Source: an uncultured Prevotellaceae bacterium | Lineage (GTDB): Bacteria; Bacteroidota; Bacteroidia; Bacteroidales; Bacteroidaceae | Length of the DNA stretch: 64,000 nt | Reading direction: 5' to 3' | NCBI GenBank assembly: GCA_900313615.1 | Contig: OMRP01000002.1 | Location: 1 to 64,000, forward strand | Shown: piece by piece, positions 17,553 to 25,970 of the stretch | How positions within the stretch are numbered: the stretch's first letter is position 1 | How the letters are laid out: each line of letters begins with the position of its first letter | Translations under genes and position numbers: made by a program | Notes under the pieces: model-generated | What the model was told of the DNA's origin: nothing | The model's input: the letters and a program-made list of their open reading frames with translations, nothing else | Databases searched by the model: none

Positions 17553-17716
17553 GGAGTGAAGGAGTGAAGGAGTGAAGACAAATGCGTTATAGGAGTTTGG
17601 GAGTTTAGGAGTTTGGACATTTGATAGGAGTGGAGGAGTGAAAGGAGTGAAGGAGTGAAGACAAATGCGTTTTAGGAGTTTAGGAGACTGGGAGTTTGGA
17701 CAAATGACGGAAAAGT
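17549..17716 (+). repeat. long composite octamer array after the TPR gene
   Basis: TGA at 17550 (the stop codon), 17557, 17565 and 17573, then GACAAATG, GGAGTTTG units, a second GGAGTGAA block and a second GGAGTTTG block. Same unit types and order as in the mannan operon spacers. Confidence 0.85.
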
Positions 17717-17760
17717 GAATAGTGAAAAGCGAAGAATCTGGGGAGGAATGAAAGGTGTTA

Positions 17761-18717
17761 TTATACCCCTTTGATGGCGTTTTTCACTTGTGCCATATTG
17801 CTGCGCGACACTGGAATTGATTCGTGGCAATGCTTGATAAGAAGTTGCATGGAGCCTGCCTTGGAGACAATTTGTTCCACTTGTCCCAAATTGACCAAGA
17901 AGGCACGGTGGCAACGCACAATCATGGGAAACGCCTTTAACTCATCCTCCATCTGCCTGGAGGTGGCCCTGAGCATGTCGGCTTGAACCTTGCCATCCCG
18001 CTGCCTACATACCTTCACATAATTGCCTATGGCCTCAACGTACAAAAGGTCGGAGATAAAAAGCGTCACCGTATCGCTGGTGGTGCCAGTGAGTGTAGCC
18101 TCCGTCACCATTTCCACCTGTCTGTTGTCTACACGTTGCTGAAGCGCCTTTGTCGCCTCTTGTTCATTCGTCGATTTGTCCGCCACGAGCGCCACTTCGG
18201 CAGCCTTGGCACGTTGTTCCTTCTCTTTTTGTAGTTGTTGTAACCGTTCGTTCAACAACCGCGTCTCTTCCAATTCCGCCGCCAGATACCGACTCCGGAA
18301 CTTGAAACGCCAATAGAGTCCAATGGCGAAGGAACAAAAGCCAATGATTGCCAGCGTCTCTAGGTAATTTCCCCATGAAAAGAGATTGCTCTCCACCCTA
18401 TCACTCAGCACAAAGTGGCGATATAGACATATCGCTAATGCCACGAGTGGCGTATTGATGAGTTGGAACCATAGATTGCGACGGATAATATACCCCACAC
18501 CATTATCGTATGACCTTGGCATCCTGACGATATAATTCAGGATACCATCCGTTATCATACAAACGATGATTCCTATGGCAAACAACGCCAACAGATGGAC
18601 ACAGACATTCCATTGCCACGCATCAAGCCCAAAAGGTTTGAACACAGCCAATGCCACCACCACAAAGATGGTGCTAATGACACGAATGCCTAAGGTTTCT
18701 TTTTGTCCTTTGTCCAT
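17761..18717 (-). CDS. membrane-anchored LytTR-family transcription regulator
   Basis: 318 aa. N-terminal half has about four membrane spans (near 11-30, 35-58, 80-98, 115-137), then a charged coiled-coil (about 140-180, ELEETRLLNERLQQLQKEKEQ cut short here), then a C-terminal LytTR DNA-binding domain (about 210-310) with VTLFISDLLYVEAIGNYVKV and the conserved VRCHRAFLVNL. No receiver or kinase domain, so it is a one-component membrane regulator. ATG 18717 is preferred to 18750 because it begins a normal N-terminus. It is divergent from an outer-membrane barrel gene 140 bp away, which is its most likely target (inference). Confidence 0.87.
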   Translation of the reverse strand: MDKGQKETLGIRVISTIFVVVALAVFKPFGLDAWQWNVCVHLLALFAIGIIVCMITDGILNYIVRMPRSYDNGVGYIIRRNLWFQLINTPLVALAICLYRHFVLSDRVESNLFSWGNYLETLAIIGFCSFAIGLYWRFKFRSRYLAAELEETRLLNERLQQLQKEKEQRAKAAEVALVADKSTNEQEATKALQQRVDNRQVEMVTEATLTGTTSDTVTLFISDLLYVEAIGNYVKVCRQRDGKVQADMLRATSRQMEDELKAFPMIVRCHRAFLVNLGQVEQIVSKAGSMQLLIKHCHESIPVSRSNMAQVKNAIKGV

Positions 18718-18771
18718 ACGAGTGACAAAATTACAAAGAATAATTGTCATTCGTCACAAAACCTTGCAGAA

Positions 18772-18794
18772 TATCCCAAAAATTTGTTGGGATA
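18772..18794. promoter_or_regulatory. candidate operator overlapping the -33 element
   Basis: TATCCCAA (18772-18779) and TTGGGATA (18787-18794) are exact inverted arms with a 7-base spacer. The right side overlaps TTTG at 18783-18786, the -33 element of the divergent barrel gene. Placement suggests repression or activation control by the adjacent regulator. Confidence 0.55.
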
Positions 18795-18816
18795 AGTTGT
18801 ACTCCATACTTTTGCA
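18783..18816 (+). promoter_or_regulatory. Bacteroidota promoter of the barrel protein gene
   Basis: TTTG (18783-18786), 20-nt spacer, TACTTTTG (18807-18814) plus CA. An ATG at 18817 lies too close to be translated from this promoter, so the start at 18859 or 18880 is favoured. Confidence 0.85.
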
Positions 18817-18858
18817 ATGGAATTCAAACTAAAAGGCAATAACCAAATATTCAAAAAA

Positions 18859-21249
18859 ATGATTGTAGCAAGGATTTTGATGAGAACGGCAATCTTGTTT
18901 GCTTTACTGATGTTGTCAATGTCGAGCAATGGCAAGACACTTGACGTGGAAGGACGTGTGATAGATGAGAAAGGCGAGCCCCTACCCTATGTGAATGTGG
19001 TGTTGCTATCGTTGCCCGACTCCACTTTTATTCAGGGAGCGATGACAGACGAACAAGGTATGTTTCATGTTGTCACCGACAAGAACGAAGGACTCTTGAA
19101 AATAACAAGTGTAGGTTACGAAACCCAATATATTCATCTACAGCCCCCCATGGAGACAGCTGGGACAACGCTTACCATCCAGCTACGAGAAGACTCGAAA
19201 TTGCTCAGCGAAGTGGTGGTGAAAGGACAGTTGCCCAAGACACATGTCAAGGGCGATGCCATGCGCACCACCGTTGCCGGCACCATCTTGGAGAAAGCAG
19301 GCACGGTGAGCGATGCCCTCTCGAAGATTCCTTCGCTCGAGGCAGAACGTGATGGAGGCGTGAAGGTACTGGGCCGTGGCGATGCCGAGGTGTATATCAA
19401 CGGGCGGCGTGTGCAAGACATGAAAGAACTCTCCCGTCTTCGTTCCGACCAGATTCAGCATATCGATGTGGTTCAGAACCCCGGCGCCCGCTATGCCGCC
19501 TCGACGAAAGCCGTAGTCCGCATCACGCTGAAAAAGGCTCAGGGCGAAGGTCTGAGTTTCCAGGATAGTGCCGAAGAAATGTACCAATACGGTCACTCGC
19601 TGACGAATAATCTTGATGTGAACTACCGCACTGGCGGTCTCGACATCACTGCCTCGTTCTGGATCGGCCGCTATGGCCATGGGAAATCGTTGCAGGAAAA
19701 CACCCTGACCTACTATGCAGGGCCAGATAAGATTGAGGGTGTCAGTACGCAGGAGTCGAAGAACATTTGGAAAGGTTGGTCGCCGCAGTTGCAGGTCAAC
19801 TACATGGTGAATGAGAACCACAGTTTCGGCGCATACTATAAATACGACCGCCATCCGAACGGCAAATACAGTAGTATGTTCTTTACCGACAGCTATGAAA
19901 ATGGAGTCTTTACTGAACGTTCTGAGAGTAACATCACTCAGGAGGACCAGTTCAAGAAGCACATCTTCAATGCCTACTACAATGGCAAAATGGGGCAACT
20001 GAGCATTGACCTGAACATTGACGGCTTGTTCGACGACACGCAGTCACCAGGCAACACGAAGGAAGTGACGACAGATGCAGGTGGTAGTCCTACAAACCGC
20101 AGCATAGAGAGCAACACCATTAGCAGCAATAACTTCTGGGCCTCGAGACTCATCTTCGGTTATCCCGTCTGGAAGGGCAATCTCTCCGTTGGCGGCGAAT
20201 ATAGTTACAACCACCGCACGGATGCCTACGATTTCAAGGCCACCGATGCTGTTCCCGTGAAGACTACTGACACGGAGATTAATGAGAAATCTGCCGCTGT
20301 CTTCGCAGAGTATGGCCGTCAGTTTGGCAAGGCATTCGTCCAAGTGGGTCTGCGCTATGAGCATTTGACGAACGACTACTTCAATTTTGGCAAGAAGGAG
20401 GATGAAGTCTGTCGCAATTACGGAGACTGGTTCCCCACGGCCGTCATCTCCGCCCCTATCGGCAAGGTGCAACTCTCCCTGTCCTATCGACATGACATCG
20501 AGCGTCCGAACTATTCCAACCTCACCAGTTCTACGGTTTACATTAATAGATACACCTACCAGAGTGGCAACCCGTACCTAAAGCCGACCTACACCCACAG
20601 CGTTGTACTGAATGCCGCCTACAAGTGGATGAACCTGACGCTAAACTACGGGCGCATCAAAGATGCCCTAACTATGTCGACAGAACCCTACCCGGGTTCT
20701 ACTGACCCGCTCATCAGTCTCGTGCGTCCCATCAACAGTCAGGAGGATTACGACCGTCTGACGGTTATCGCCTCCGCACATCCCACCATAGGCTGCTGGC
20801 ATCCCACATGGTCGGTCGTGGCCATGTTCCAGAACTACAAGTCGCCCACAGCCACTGGCGAAGCAATCACACTCTCTCAGCCTTGGTTCAACGGTTCCTG
20901 GCGAAACACCATCGAACTGCCTCACGCCTTACGTTTGAACGCAGACTTGGAGTGGGCCACCAAGGGCGAGTACAACAACTTCCACCTTACCAAGCCACGC
21001 TTCGTTGGCAACCTCGGATTGCAGAAAGACATCACCCTGCACCGCCTAGGCACACTGACTGCCGACCTGCGTTGTTTCGATGTCTTCAACACCAACAAGA
21101 CCGATGCTATCATCTATGGTTATCGTGACCTGATTGTCCATAATCCAGCCCGTCGTACCTTCACGCTCGACCTCACATGGAAGTTCAACGAGGCCCGCTC
21201 GAAATATAGAGGAAGCGGCGCTGGCGAGAAGCAGAAAGCACGTATGTAG
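18859..21249 (+). CDS. TonB-receptor-like outer-membrane beta-barrel protein
   Basis: 796 aa. Signal peptide (MIVARILMRTAILFALLM...), then a carboxypeptidase-regulatory-like domain (VEGRVIDEKGEPLPYVNVVL, about 25-105), a plug-like segment (VSDALSKIPSLEAERDG, IHVD-type VEVIQNP equivalent IDVVQNPGARYAAS) and a long C-terminal barrel rich in alternating aromatic strands. This matches the outer-membrane beta-barrel family related to TonB-dependent receptors; no SusD partner follows. ATG 18859 is chosen over 18817 on promoter grounds; 18880 (with upstream AGGA) is an alternative. Substrate unknown. Likely controlled by the divergent LytTR protein. Confidence 0.85.
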   Translation: MIVARILMRTAILFALLMLSMSSNGKTLDVEGRVIDEKGEPLPYVNVVLLSLPDSTFIQGAMTDEQGMFHVVTDKNEGLLKITSVGYETQYIHLQPPMETAGTTLTIQLREDSKLLSEVVVKGQLPKTHVKGDAMRTTVAGTILEKAGTVSDALSKIPSLEAERDGGVKVLGRGDAEVYINGRRVQDMKELSRLRSDQIQHIDVVQNPGARYAASTKAVVRITLKKAQGEGLSFQDSAEEMYQYGHSLTNNLDVNYRTGGLDITASFWIGRYGHGKSLQENTLTYYAGPDKIEGVSTQESKNIWKGWSPQLQVNYMVNENHSFGAYYKYDRHPNGKYSSMFFTDSYENGVFTERSESNITQEDQFKKHIFNAYYNGKMGQLSIDLNIDGLFDDTQSPGNTKEVTTDAGGSPTNRSIESNTISSNNFWASRLIFGYPVWKGNLSVGGEYSYNHRTDAYDFKATDAVPVKTTDTEINEKSAAVFAEYGRQFGKAFVQVGLRYEHLTNDYFNFGKKEDEVCRNYGDWFPTAVISAPIGKVQLSLSYRHDIERPNYSNLTSSTVYINRYTYQSGNPYLKPTYTHSVVLNAAYKWMNLTLNYGRIKDALTMSTEPYPGSTDPLISLVRPINSQEDYDRLTVIASAHPTIGCWHPTWSVVAMFQNYKSPTATGEAITLSQPWFNGSWRNTIELPHALRLNADLEWATKGEYNNFHLTKPRFVGNLGLQKDITLHRLGTLTADLRCFDVFNTNKTDAIIYGYRDLIVHNPARRTFTLDLTWKFNEARSKYRGSGAGEKQKARM

Positions 21250-21477
21250 TGTCGTTATTTACAGAATCATGCAAAGCATCTTTCGCGCTTACCTGGCTAC
21301 TGCGGATGATTCCTGGCGTAAAGAAGGTTCTTTAGCATCACAGAATTTTAGTGCTTTCCACGATAAGCCCTATGTGAATGTTGTGGAAGGAGTGAGAAGA
21401 AGATAAGAATTAACATTCTTTTTTTCTGCTTTGTCCTTGAAAAAGACTATTTTTGCAACATAATCAATCGGATTATT
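21250..21477 (+). other. spacer with a short uncharacterised frame
   Basis: Contains an open frame of 45 codons (21270-21407, beginning MQSIFRAYL) with no recognisable promoter or family, and a promoter-like TATTTTTG at 21448-21455 that serves the next gene. The short frame could be a gene remnant; not called as a gene. Confidence 0.35.
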
Positions 21478-21690
21478 ATGGAAATAAACTGGGAAGACGG
21501 ATTTACGATCAAAGTGAGTGTTGACCATAAAAACACTGTATTGATTTCAGCCAACAAGGAAGGTTTGCTTTCTTTAGCAACCCAACTGCATGCATTGGCA
21601 AATGAAGAAATAGGAAGCCATATCCATTATGATGAGTATAATTCACTTGAAAATGGCTCCTTGGAATTGATCATAGAAAAAAACATGTAA
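21478..21690 (+). CDS. Imm32-like immunity protein, orphan
   Basis: 70 aa, cytoplasmic, no signal peptide. The pattern DGFTIKVSVD, ISANKEGLLSLATQL, then HIHYDEYNSLENGSLELII matches Imm32-type immunity proteins found beside polymorphic toxins. No toxin gene lies next to it; the neighbours are a barrel protein and a sigma-factor operon. A TATTTTTGCA box ends 21 nt before the ATG. It may protect against toxins of competing strains, or serve another role. Family call is from memory of the motif and is moderately secure. Confidence 0.65.
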   Translation: MEINWEDGFTIKVSVDHKNTVLISANKEGLLSLATQLHALANEEIGSHIHYDEYNSLENGSLELIIEKNM

Positions 21691-21715
21691 TCGGTTTGTC
21701 AATATTATTATATTC

Positions 21716-22909
21716 TTATTTCAAGTGGAAGCGGAGGCCTATACTGAGGTTGAAGTTCAGCGGGCGGTCTTTATAGATGGTGGGGATGTCACTGCCGTCA
21801 TTGAAATAGTAGCCCAAGCCCGGTTCGACATAGAAGCCGAAACTATTTGTCACTTTGTATTCTGCACCGATGCTTGCGTTGACTGACAGTTGCCAGAGAC
21901 TGGCATCAAGGCATTTTTCTATCATGCCACCTGCCGTGACGTAAAGGTAGAAATATCGTCTATGCCATAGGTCGTAGCCAACATTCAGCGGAAGACCGAT
22001 AAAATTAAGCCGTTGCTCCGTCACGGTAGTCACCTTATCTTCTATCGAAGTGACTTCCGACGACAAATGTGTATAGGACAACCCGCTTTCCACGCTCCAA
22101 CGATTGTTTATCTGATAGCGCAGCGAGAAACCGAAACGCACCGGCAACTGATGATGGACACGCTGTTCAATTTGCGTTGTCAGTTCTTCTGGTTCATTGG
22201 AAGAGAAGGAACCCCATGGAGAACTTGGGTTTTCATAGATTGACTGACCTGTTTTTTGGCTGAACGACTGTGTTTTGCTTTTATCTCCCATGATATTTGA
22301 ATAATAGACCTGAGCCGTCAGGCGGCTGTTCCTGAAGGTTCTCTGTTGCTGGTCAGTGGGATAGACAATACGGCGGGTCTGTTCTGAGGGTTTCCCTTTC
22401 TCTTCGACGGTTTGTGGCCGTTTCTCTTCCGTTTTGGTTGCCGTATTGACAGTGTCAGTTGATGACGTGCTAACGGCTGTGATGTTTTCCGCAAGAACCA
22501 CGGAGGCTGTATCTTGCTTTAACTGCAAATCAGATATATTAGCTGAAAGGGTACGGGAAAGGGCTTGCACGAGGTTACGGAGAGGAGCCTCATCGGGAAT
22601 GGGTAAACTCTGTTCGTGAATAGCTTGTGACTTATCGCTTTCGTTTTCCATAGGCTGTTTCGGCATATCCACGTTGGCTAAATCCGGCTGTTTCGGTTCG
22701 GATGCATCGCGCATCAACACCCAATACCCTACTCCGGCCACCAGCAGCACGGCAGCGGCAGCCGCCATGCTGCGCAGCCATAACGGCCGAGACTTTCGAG
22801 AGTCATTTGCCGTCAGGGCACGATCTATTTCCTCCCACGACACTTCCGGGGCAGGCCGTTGGTAGCCTGCCATCTTCTTTCGCATGTTCTGTATCCATTG
22901 ATCGTTCAT
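21716..22909 (-). CDS. single-span anti-sigma-like protein with C-terminal outer-membrane barrel
   Basis: 397 aa. N-terminal cytoplasmic stretch (1-43, MNDQWIQNMRKKMAGYQ), one hydrophobic span (about 45-65, MAAAAAVLLVAGVGYWVL), a Ser/Thr/Glu-rich linker (about 70-225) and a C-terminal 8-strand-like barrel (about 235-397, RFGFSLRYQINNRWSVESGL...). This is the arrangement often encoded after ECF sigma genes in Bacteroidota. Start ATGA overlaps the sigma stop by 4 nt, indicating translational coupling. Probably restrains the sigma factor at the inner membrane while its distal domain senses or enters the outer membrane (inference). Confidence 0.75.
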   Translation of the reverse strand: MNDQWIQNMRKKMAGYQRPAPEVSWEEIDRALTANDSRKSRPLWLRSMAAAAAVLLVAGVGYWVLMRDASEPKQPDLANVDMPKQPMENESDKSQAIHEQSLPIPDEAPLRNLVQALSRTLSANISDLQLKQDTASVVLAENITAVSTSSTDTVNTATKTEEKRPQTVEEKGKPSEQTRRIVYPTDQQQRTFRNSRLTAQVYYSNIMGDKSKTQSFSQKTGQSIYENPSSPWGSFSSNEPEELTTQIEQRVHHQLPVRFGFSLRYQINNRWSVESGLSYTHLSSEVTSIEDKVTTVTEQRLNFIGLPLNVGYDLWHRRYFYLYVTAGGMIEKCLDASLWQLSVNASIGAEYKVTNSFGFYVEPGLGYYFNDGSDIPTIYKDRPLNFNLSIGLRFHLK

Positions 22910-23511
22910 TGTCGTGGGAGTTTTTCGTTGTTGAACTTTCTGACCATCTTGGCCAACAGGTTTCTTGCCCTGTGCAGTTGCGAGGCTGAACTGCTTTCCT
23001 TGATGCCGAGCAGATGGGCAATTTCCTGATGGGTCTTTCCTTCAAATACGTAGAGGTTCAGCACCGTGCGGTAGCCTGTCGGCAGTTGGCAAAGCATTTG
23101 TCGTATTATTTCGGGCGGAATGTCGCGTATTGAAGGGAAATCTTCTTCGGTTTCTTCAGACGTGTAAATCATCAAACGTTCGGGGGCATTTGTCCCTATA
23201 TCTTGTTGAAGGAGTTCACGCCGCCCTTTCTTCCGTAGAAACTTTAGAGACTCGTTGACCACCACTTTCGTGGCCCATGCCTGTAGGGAACCTATCCCTT
23301 TATACTCAAAATCGGTGATATGAGAGAAAATGTTGACGAGTGCGTTCTGAAACACGTCCTTCAGGTCTTCCTCATGGGTAATATATCGTGCGCAAACACC
23401 TGCCAGACTATCAGCATAGAGGGAATAGAACTCCCGGGCGGCGGTCCTATCGCCGTCCTGCAACCGCTTTGCCAAGCGTTGTTCTTGTGTTCCGTTCCCG
23501 TTAATAATCAC
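22906..23511 (-). CDS. ECF-type RNA polymerase sigma factor
   Basis: 201 aa. Region 2 (about 25-95, DVFQNALVNIFSHITDFEY, SLQAWATKVVVNESLKFLRKK) and region 4 (about 140-190, LPTGYRTVLNLYVFEGKTHQEIAHLLG, SASQLHRARNLL) are both present. The start is GTG at 23511, whose last bases form the TGA stop of the upstream serpin gene (GTGA overlap); no in-frame ATG exists near the N-terminus. The downstream partner overlaps by ATGA. The three-gene operon implies that serpin, sigma factor and anti-sigma are made together. Confidence 0.92.
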   Translation of the reverse strand: MIINGNGTQEQRLAKRLQDGDRTAAREFYSLYADSLAGVCARYITHEEDLKDVFQNALVNIFSHITDFEYKGIGSLQAWATKVVVNESLKFLRKKGRRELLQQDIGTNAPERLMIYTSEETEEDFPSIRDIPPEIIRQMLCQLPTGYRTVLNLYVFEGKTHQEIAHLLGIKESSSASQLHRARNLLAKMVRKFNNEKLPRQ

Positions 23512-24776
23512 TTCCAGGTATAACCCGTATATTGACCGATGAAAAAGATGGCACCCGTCTGACGTTCACTGATGACGTAGAGGAAGGGATGATTGGCATG
23601 GAAGGGGATGGAGGCAGGAGACGAAAAGGTCATTTCAATTACTGTAACTGCTGCGGCTTCCGTACCTTCTTCGTCTACTTTTATCTTAGCCACCTGCTTC
23701 ATCAGTCCAATCCAAGTTTGTACATTGCAGAAATTACTGAAGTCGGCTTTGTATTTATCGAAAGCATCCGGCATACCTAGGTCAGCCATGATTTGGTTCA
23801 GGTCTATGTCTGTCTTGATTTCAAAGCGAGGCAGTTTCACATCGACAAGTGTAGTGTTCATCTTCTCGTTCAGTTGTTGCCATGCTTCGGCAGTAGGCAC
23901 TTCAGGCAGGGCGTTGCCATCTCCTTTAGGCAGCAGCACCGTCATCTGGAATGCTCCGTTGCCATAAGGCAGACACAAGGCCTGATAGTTGTCGTCCTCG
24001 GCATATTCAAACTCTGCCTCCTGACGCATCATCGGGCATTCCAGATATTCCGTTGTCATTCCAACATGCTTAAACTCTTCATCACAAGTCAGTTCCTTAT
24101 CAAATTTATAGGTCCAAGTACCCTTGAAGTAAATAGCGTTGAGCAGGTAACTGACGGCAAAAGGGTTAAACGAACCATTGTCAAGCACTTTGTCAATCAT
24201 CTGCTCCGTGTGGTCACTGGCCCACTGGTTGATGATATCCATCGTCTGGCCATCATTAAAATCGCGTGTTTCCGGCTCGGCATCGTAGAACAGATTCGCC
24301 TTTTGCACGAAATCAGCCTTTAACTCGAAGCCCTTGTTCATGTAGATGGTATTGGCTATCAACGCCTTCGTCTGCGGGTCGAGTGTGGGTGCTCTTTTCA
24401 GCATCTTGTAACAGAAATCGTTGATGCCGTCGGCTCCTGTATCGCCGAAGCCCAGCACCTGATTAACCTGTGCCTGTGTTTCCCCATCAGCCCCATTGTT
24501 GAGCATACCGAGAGCATAGGTGATACTGATGGGCGAGAGCACCTGGCTATTCAACCCATCCTGTGCCCTACGGAACAGGTTAAAGGCAAATTCATTGCTG
24601 TGATTGACCAACTCCTTCTCAGCCTGTGTCAATTCCAAAGTCGTCGGAGGTTCCACCGGGCAGATAACCGGCTTCGGATTCTCACCTGTACTATCGTTGT
24701 CGACGCTACATCCCGACACAACTATCGTGACCATCATTATCTGGGCGATGGTTGTTCCCATGAATCTAATCTTCAT
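23508..24776 (-). CDS. serpin-family protease inhibitor lipoprotein
   Basis: 422 aa. Lipoprotein signal ending at Cys23 (VVSGCSV). The serpin core begins near residue 55 (NEFAFNLFRRAQ, SPISITYALGMLNNGA) and is complete. The hinge KVDEEGTEAAAVTV with small residues is typical of inhibitory serpins; the exposed loop after it reads IEMTFSSPASIPFHANHPF. Probably displayed on the cell surface and inhibits host, diet or bacterial proteases. First gene of the sigma-factor operon. A TTATTTTG element ends 9 nt upstream of the ATG (24785-24792, minus). Confidence 0.93.
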   Translation of the reverse strand: MKIRFMGTTIAQIMMVTIVVSGCSVDNDSTGENPKPVICPVEPPTTLELTQAEKELVNHSNEFAFNLFRRAQDGLNSQVLSPISITYALGMLNNGADGETQAQVNQVLGFGDTGADGINDFCYKMLKRAPTLDPQTKALIANTIYMNKGFELKADFVQKANLFYDAEPETRDFNDGQTMDIINQWASDHTEQMIDKVLDNGSFNPFAVSYLLNAIYFKGTWTYKFDKELTCDEEFKHVGMTTEYLECPMMRQEAEFEYAEDDNYQALCLPYGNGAFQMTVLLPKGDGNALPEVPTAEAWQQLNEKMNTTLVDVKLPRFEIKTDIDLNQIMADLGMPDAFDKYKADFSNFCNVQTWIGLMKQVAKIKVDEEGTEAAAVTVIEMTFSSPASIPFHANHPFLYVISERQTGAIFFIGQYTGYTWK

Positions 24777-24869
24777 AACACTTGCAAAATAAAAGGTTTT
24801 CTATGAATATAAATCCACATGACAGAAAAACTTGCATCAGGAATTGTTAATATTATTTAAAGAACTTTA

Positions 24870-24913
24870 CGACATAGGAACAAAGGGACTTATTATTTCG
24901 ACATAGGAACAAA
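24870..24913. repeat. 15-bp direct repeat upstream of the serpin operon
   Basis: CGACATAGGAACAAA occurs at 24870-24884 and again at 24899-24913, spacing 29 nt. It sits between the divergent serpin operon and the C39-like peptidase gene. A G-rich GGTGAG heptamer array follows at 24918-24960. Confidence 0.7.
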
Positions 24914-24991
24914 AGAACAAAAAAGGGGTGAAGGGGGAGAGGTGAGGGGTAAGAGGGGAGAAATTTGATTATAATCTTTGAAAAGATATAA

Positions 24992-25024
24992 TTGGAGGTA
25001 TCATGTAATTTCCTTATCTTTGCA
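24992..25024 (+). promoter_or_regulatory. promoter of the C39-like peptidase gene
   Basis: TTG (24992-24994), 20-nt spacer, TATCTTTG (25015-25022) plus CA. ATG follows 26 nt later, excluding the longer open frame that starts at 24978. Confidence 0.8.
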
Positions 25025-25049
25025 CCGTACAGTGTTGAAAGAAGAGATT

Positions 25050-25745
25050 ATGAAAAGGAGAATTATCATATCATTGATATTGCTTGTGTTGGTGTTTTCA
25101 ACATCGGCCCAAGCGCAGGACCAAGATGGTGGCAGTTTCTTGAAGAAGATGGAGCAGATGCTCAGTCAGATGACAGACGAGCAAAAGGCGTTTGCCCGTG
25201 CCAATTGGTTGGAGCCCCCTGTGCCCTACACCAGAAAGCACGACCACCCGTTCGCCTATATGGTCTTACCCAATCCCGCTCCCGACACGCAGACTGGTGT
25301 GGAATGTTCTGGCTGTTCAAGTGCCTACCTGCTACGGTTTTACGGTGAAAAGGTAAATGGTGTGGCACTATACCATCAGTCCACCTTTCCCAGCAAGCAT
25401 GAAGGTGGAGCCTATCCCAAATGTTTCAAAATTCTTTTCGAGCAACAATACAAGAATTACACAACGGAATACTATACCGGCACGACAGAAGATTTGAAGG
25501 ATGCCATCAGTCAGGGTATTCCCGTGATTGTGTTGTTGTTCACCGGTCAGTCGCTGCACTATGTGCCTGTGGTAGGTTATGACGACTACCATTTTTACAT
25601 TCAGGATTCAGTGGAGAGATACAGAAATGTGCCTGGCCATACCGCATACAACGAGGCCATTGACATCGTCAAGTTCGATGCCATGTGGAACATCCCCATC
25701 GAGTCGTGTCAACGCCTCTTTGTGGTCGTTCATAAGAACAATTAA
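25050..25745 (+). CDS. secreted C39-like cysteine peptidase
   Basis: 231 aa, signal peptide 1-22 (ending AQA). The mature part has the papain-like C39 layout: Cys86 in VECSGCSSAYLLRFYG, His170 in SLHYVPVVGYDDYHF and Asp186 in YIQDS. Such proteins cleave peptides at the surface or in the periplasm; substrate unknown. Start ATG 25050 is set by the promoter and signal peptide. It is divergent from the serpin / ECF sigma operon, so the protease and a protease inhibitor share a 270-bp control region. Confidence 0.75.
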   Translation: MKRRIIISLILLVLVFSTSAQAQDQDGGSFLKKMEQMLSQMTDEQKAFARANWLEPPVPYTRKHDHPFAYMVLPNPAPDTQTGVECSGCSSAYLLRFYGEKVNGVALYHQSTFPSKHEGGAYPKCFKILFEQQYKNYTTEYYTGTTEDLKDAISQGIPVIVLLFTGQSLHYVPVVGYDDYHFYIQDSVERYRNVPGHTAYNEAIDIVKFDAMWNIPIESCQRLFVVVHKNN

Positions 25746-25821
25746 GGTATATTCTTTTTATTCTGCTTTTTTTGATATGCGTCAAAAATGCGGACATTTT
25801 TGGGCGAAAAATGCTTAGACA

Positions 25822-25856
25822 TTTGGCAGGCGAGTCAAAATGCTATTACCTTTGCA
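25822..25856 (+). promoter_or_regulatory. promoter of the 31-aa membrane peptide (25971)
   Basis: TTTG (25822-25825), 21-nt spacer, TACCTTTG (25847-25854) plus CA. Predicts a leader of about 110 nt that contains three near-copies of GGTATTATTTTT (from 25899). Confidence 0.85.
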
Positions 25857-25970
25857 GCGGAAAAAACAAAAAGATTGTATTCAGGATAACGGCAAGAAGG
25901 TATTATTTTGGTATTATTTTTGGTATTATTTAAACACATAGTAAGGATAACAATTTAAATTTGAACAAAG

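Noticed and set aside
18817..18858. ATG at 18817 as start of the barrel protein
   Set aside because: It lies 2 nt after the -7 box region and would be at or before the transcription start; ATG 18859 or 18880 also gives a better signal peptide.
21270..21407. 45-codon frame before the Imm32-like gene
   Set aside because: No promoter, no recognisable domain, and overlaps the end of another random frame; recorded only as part of the spacer.
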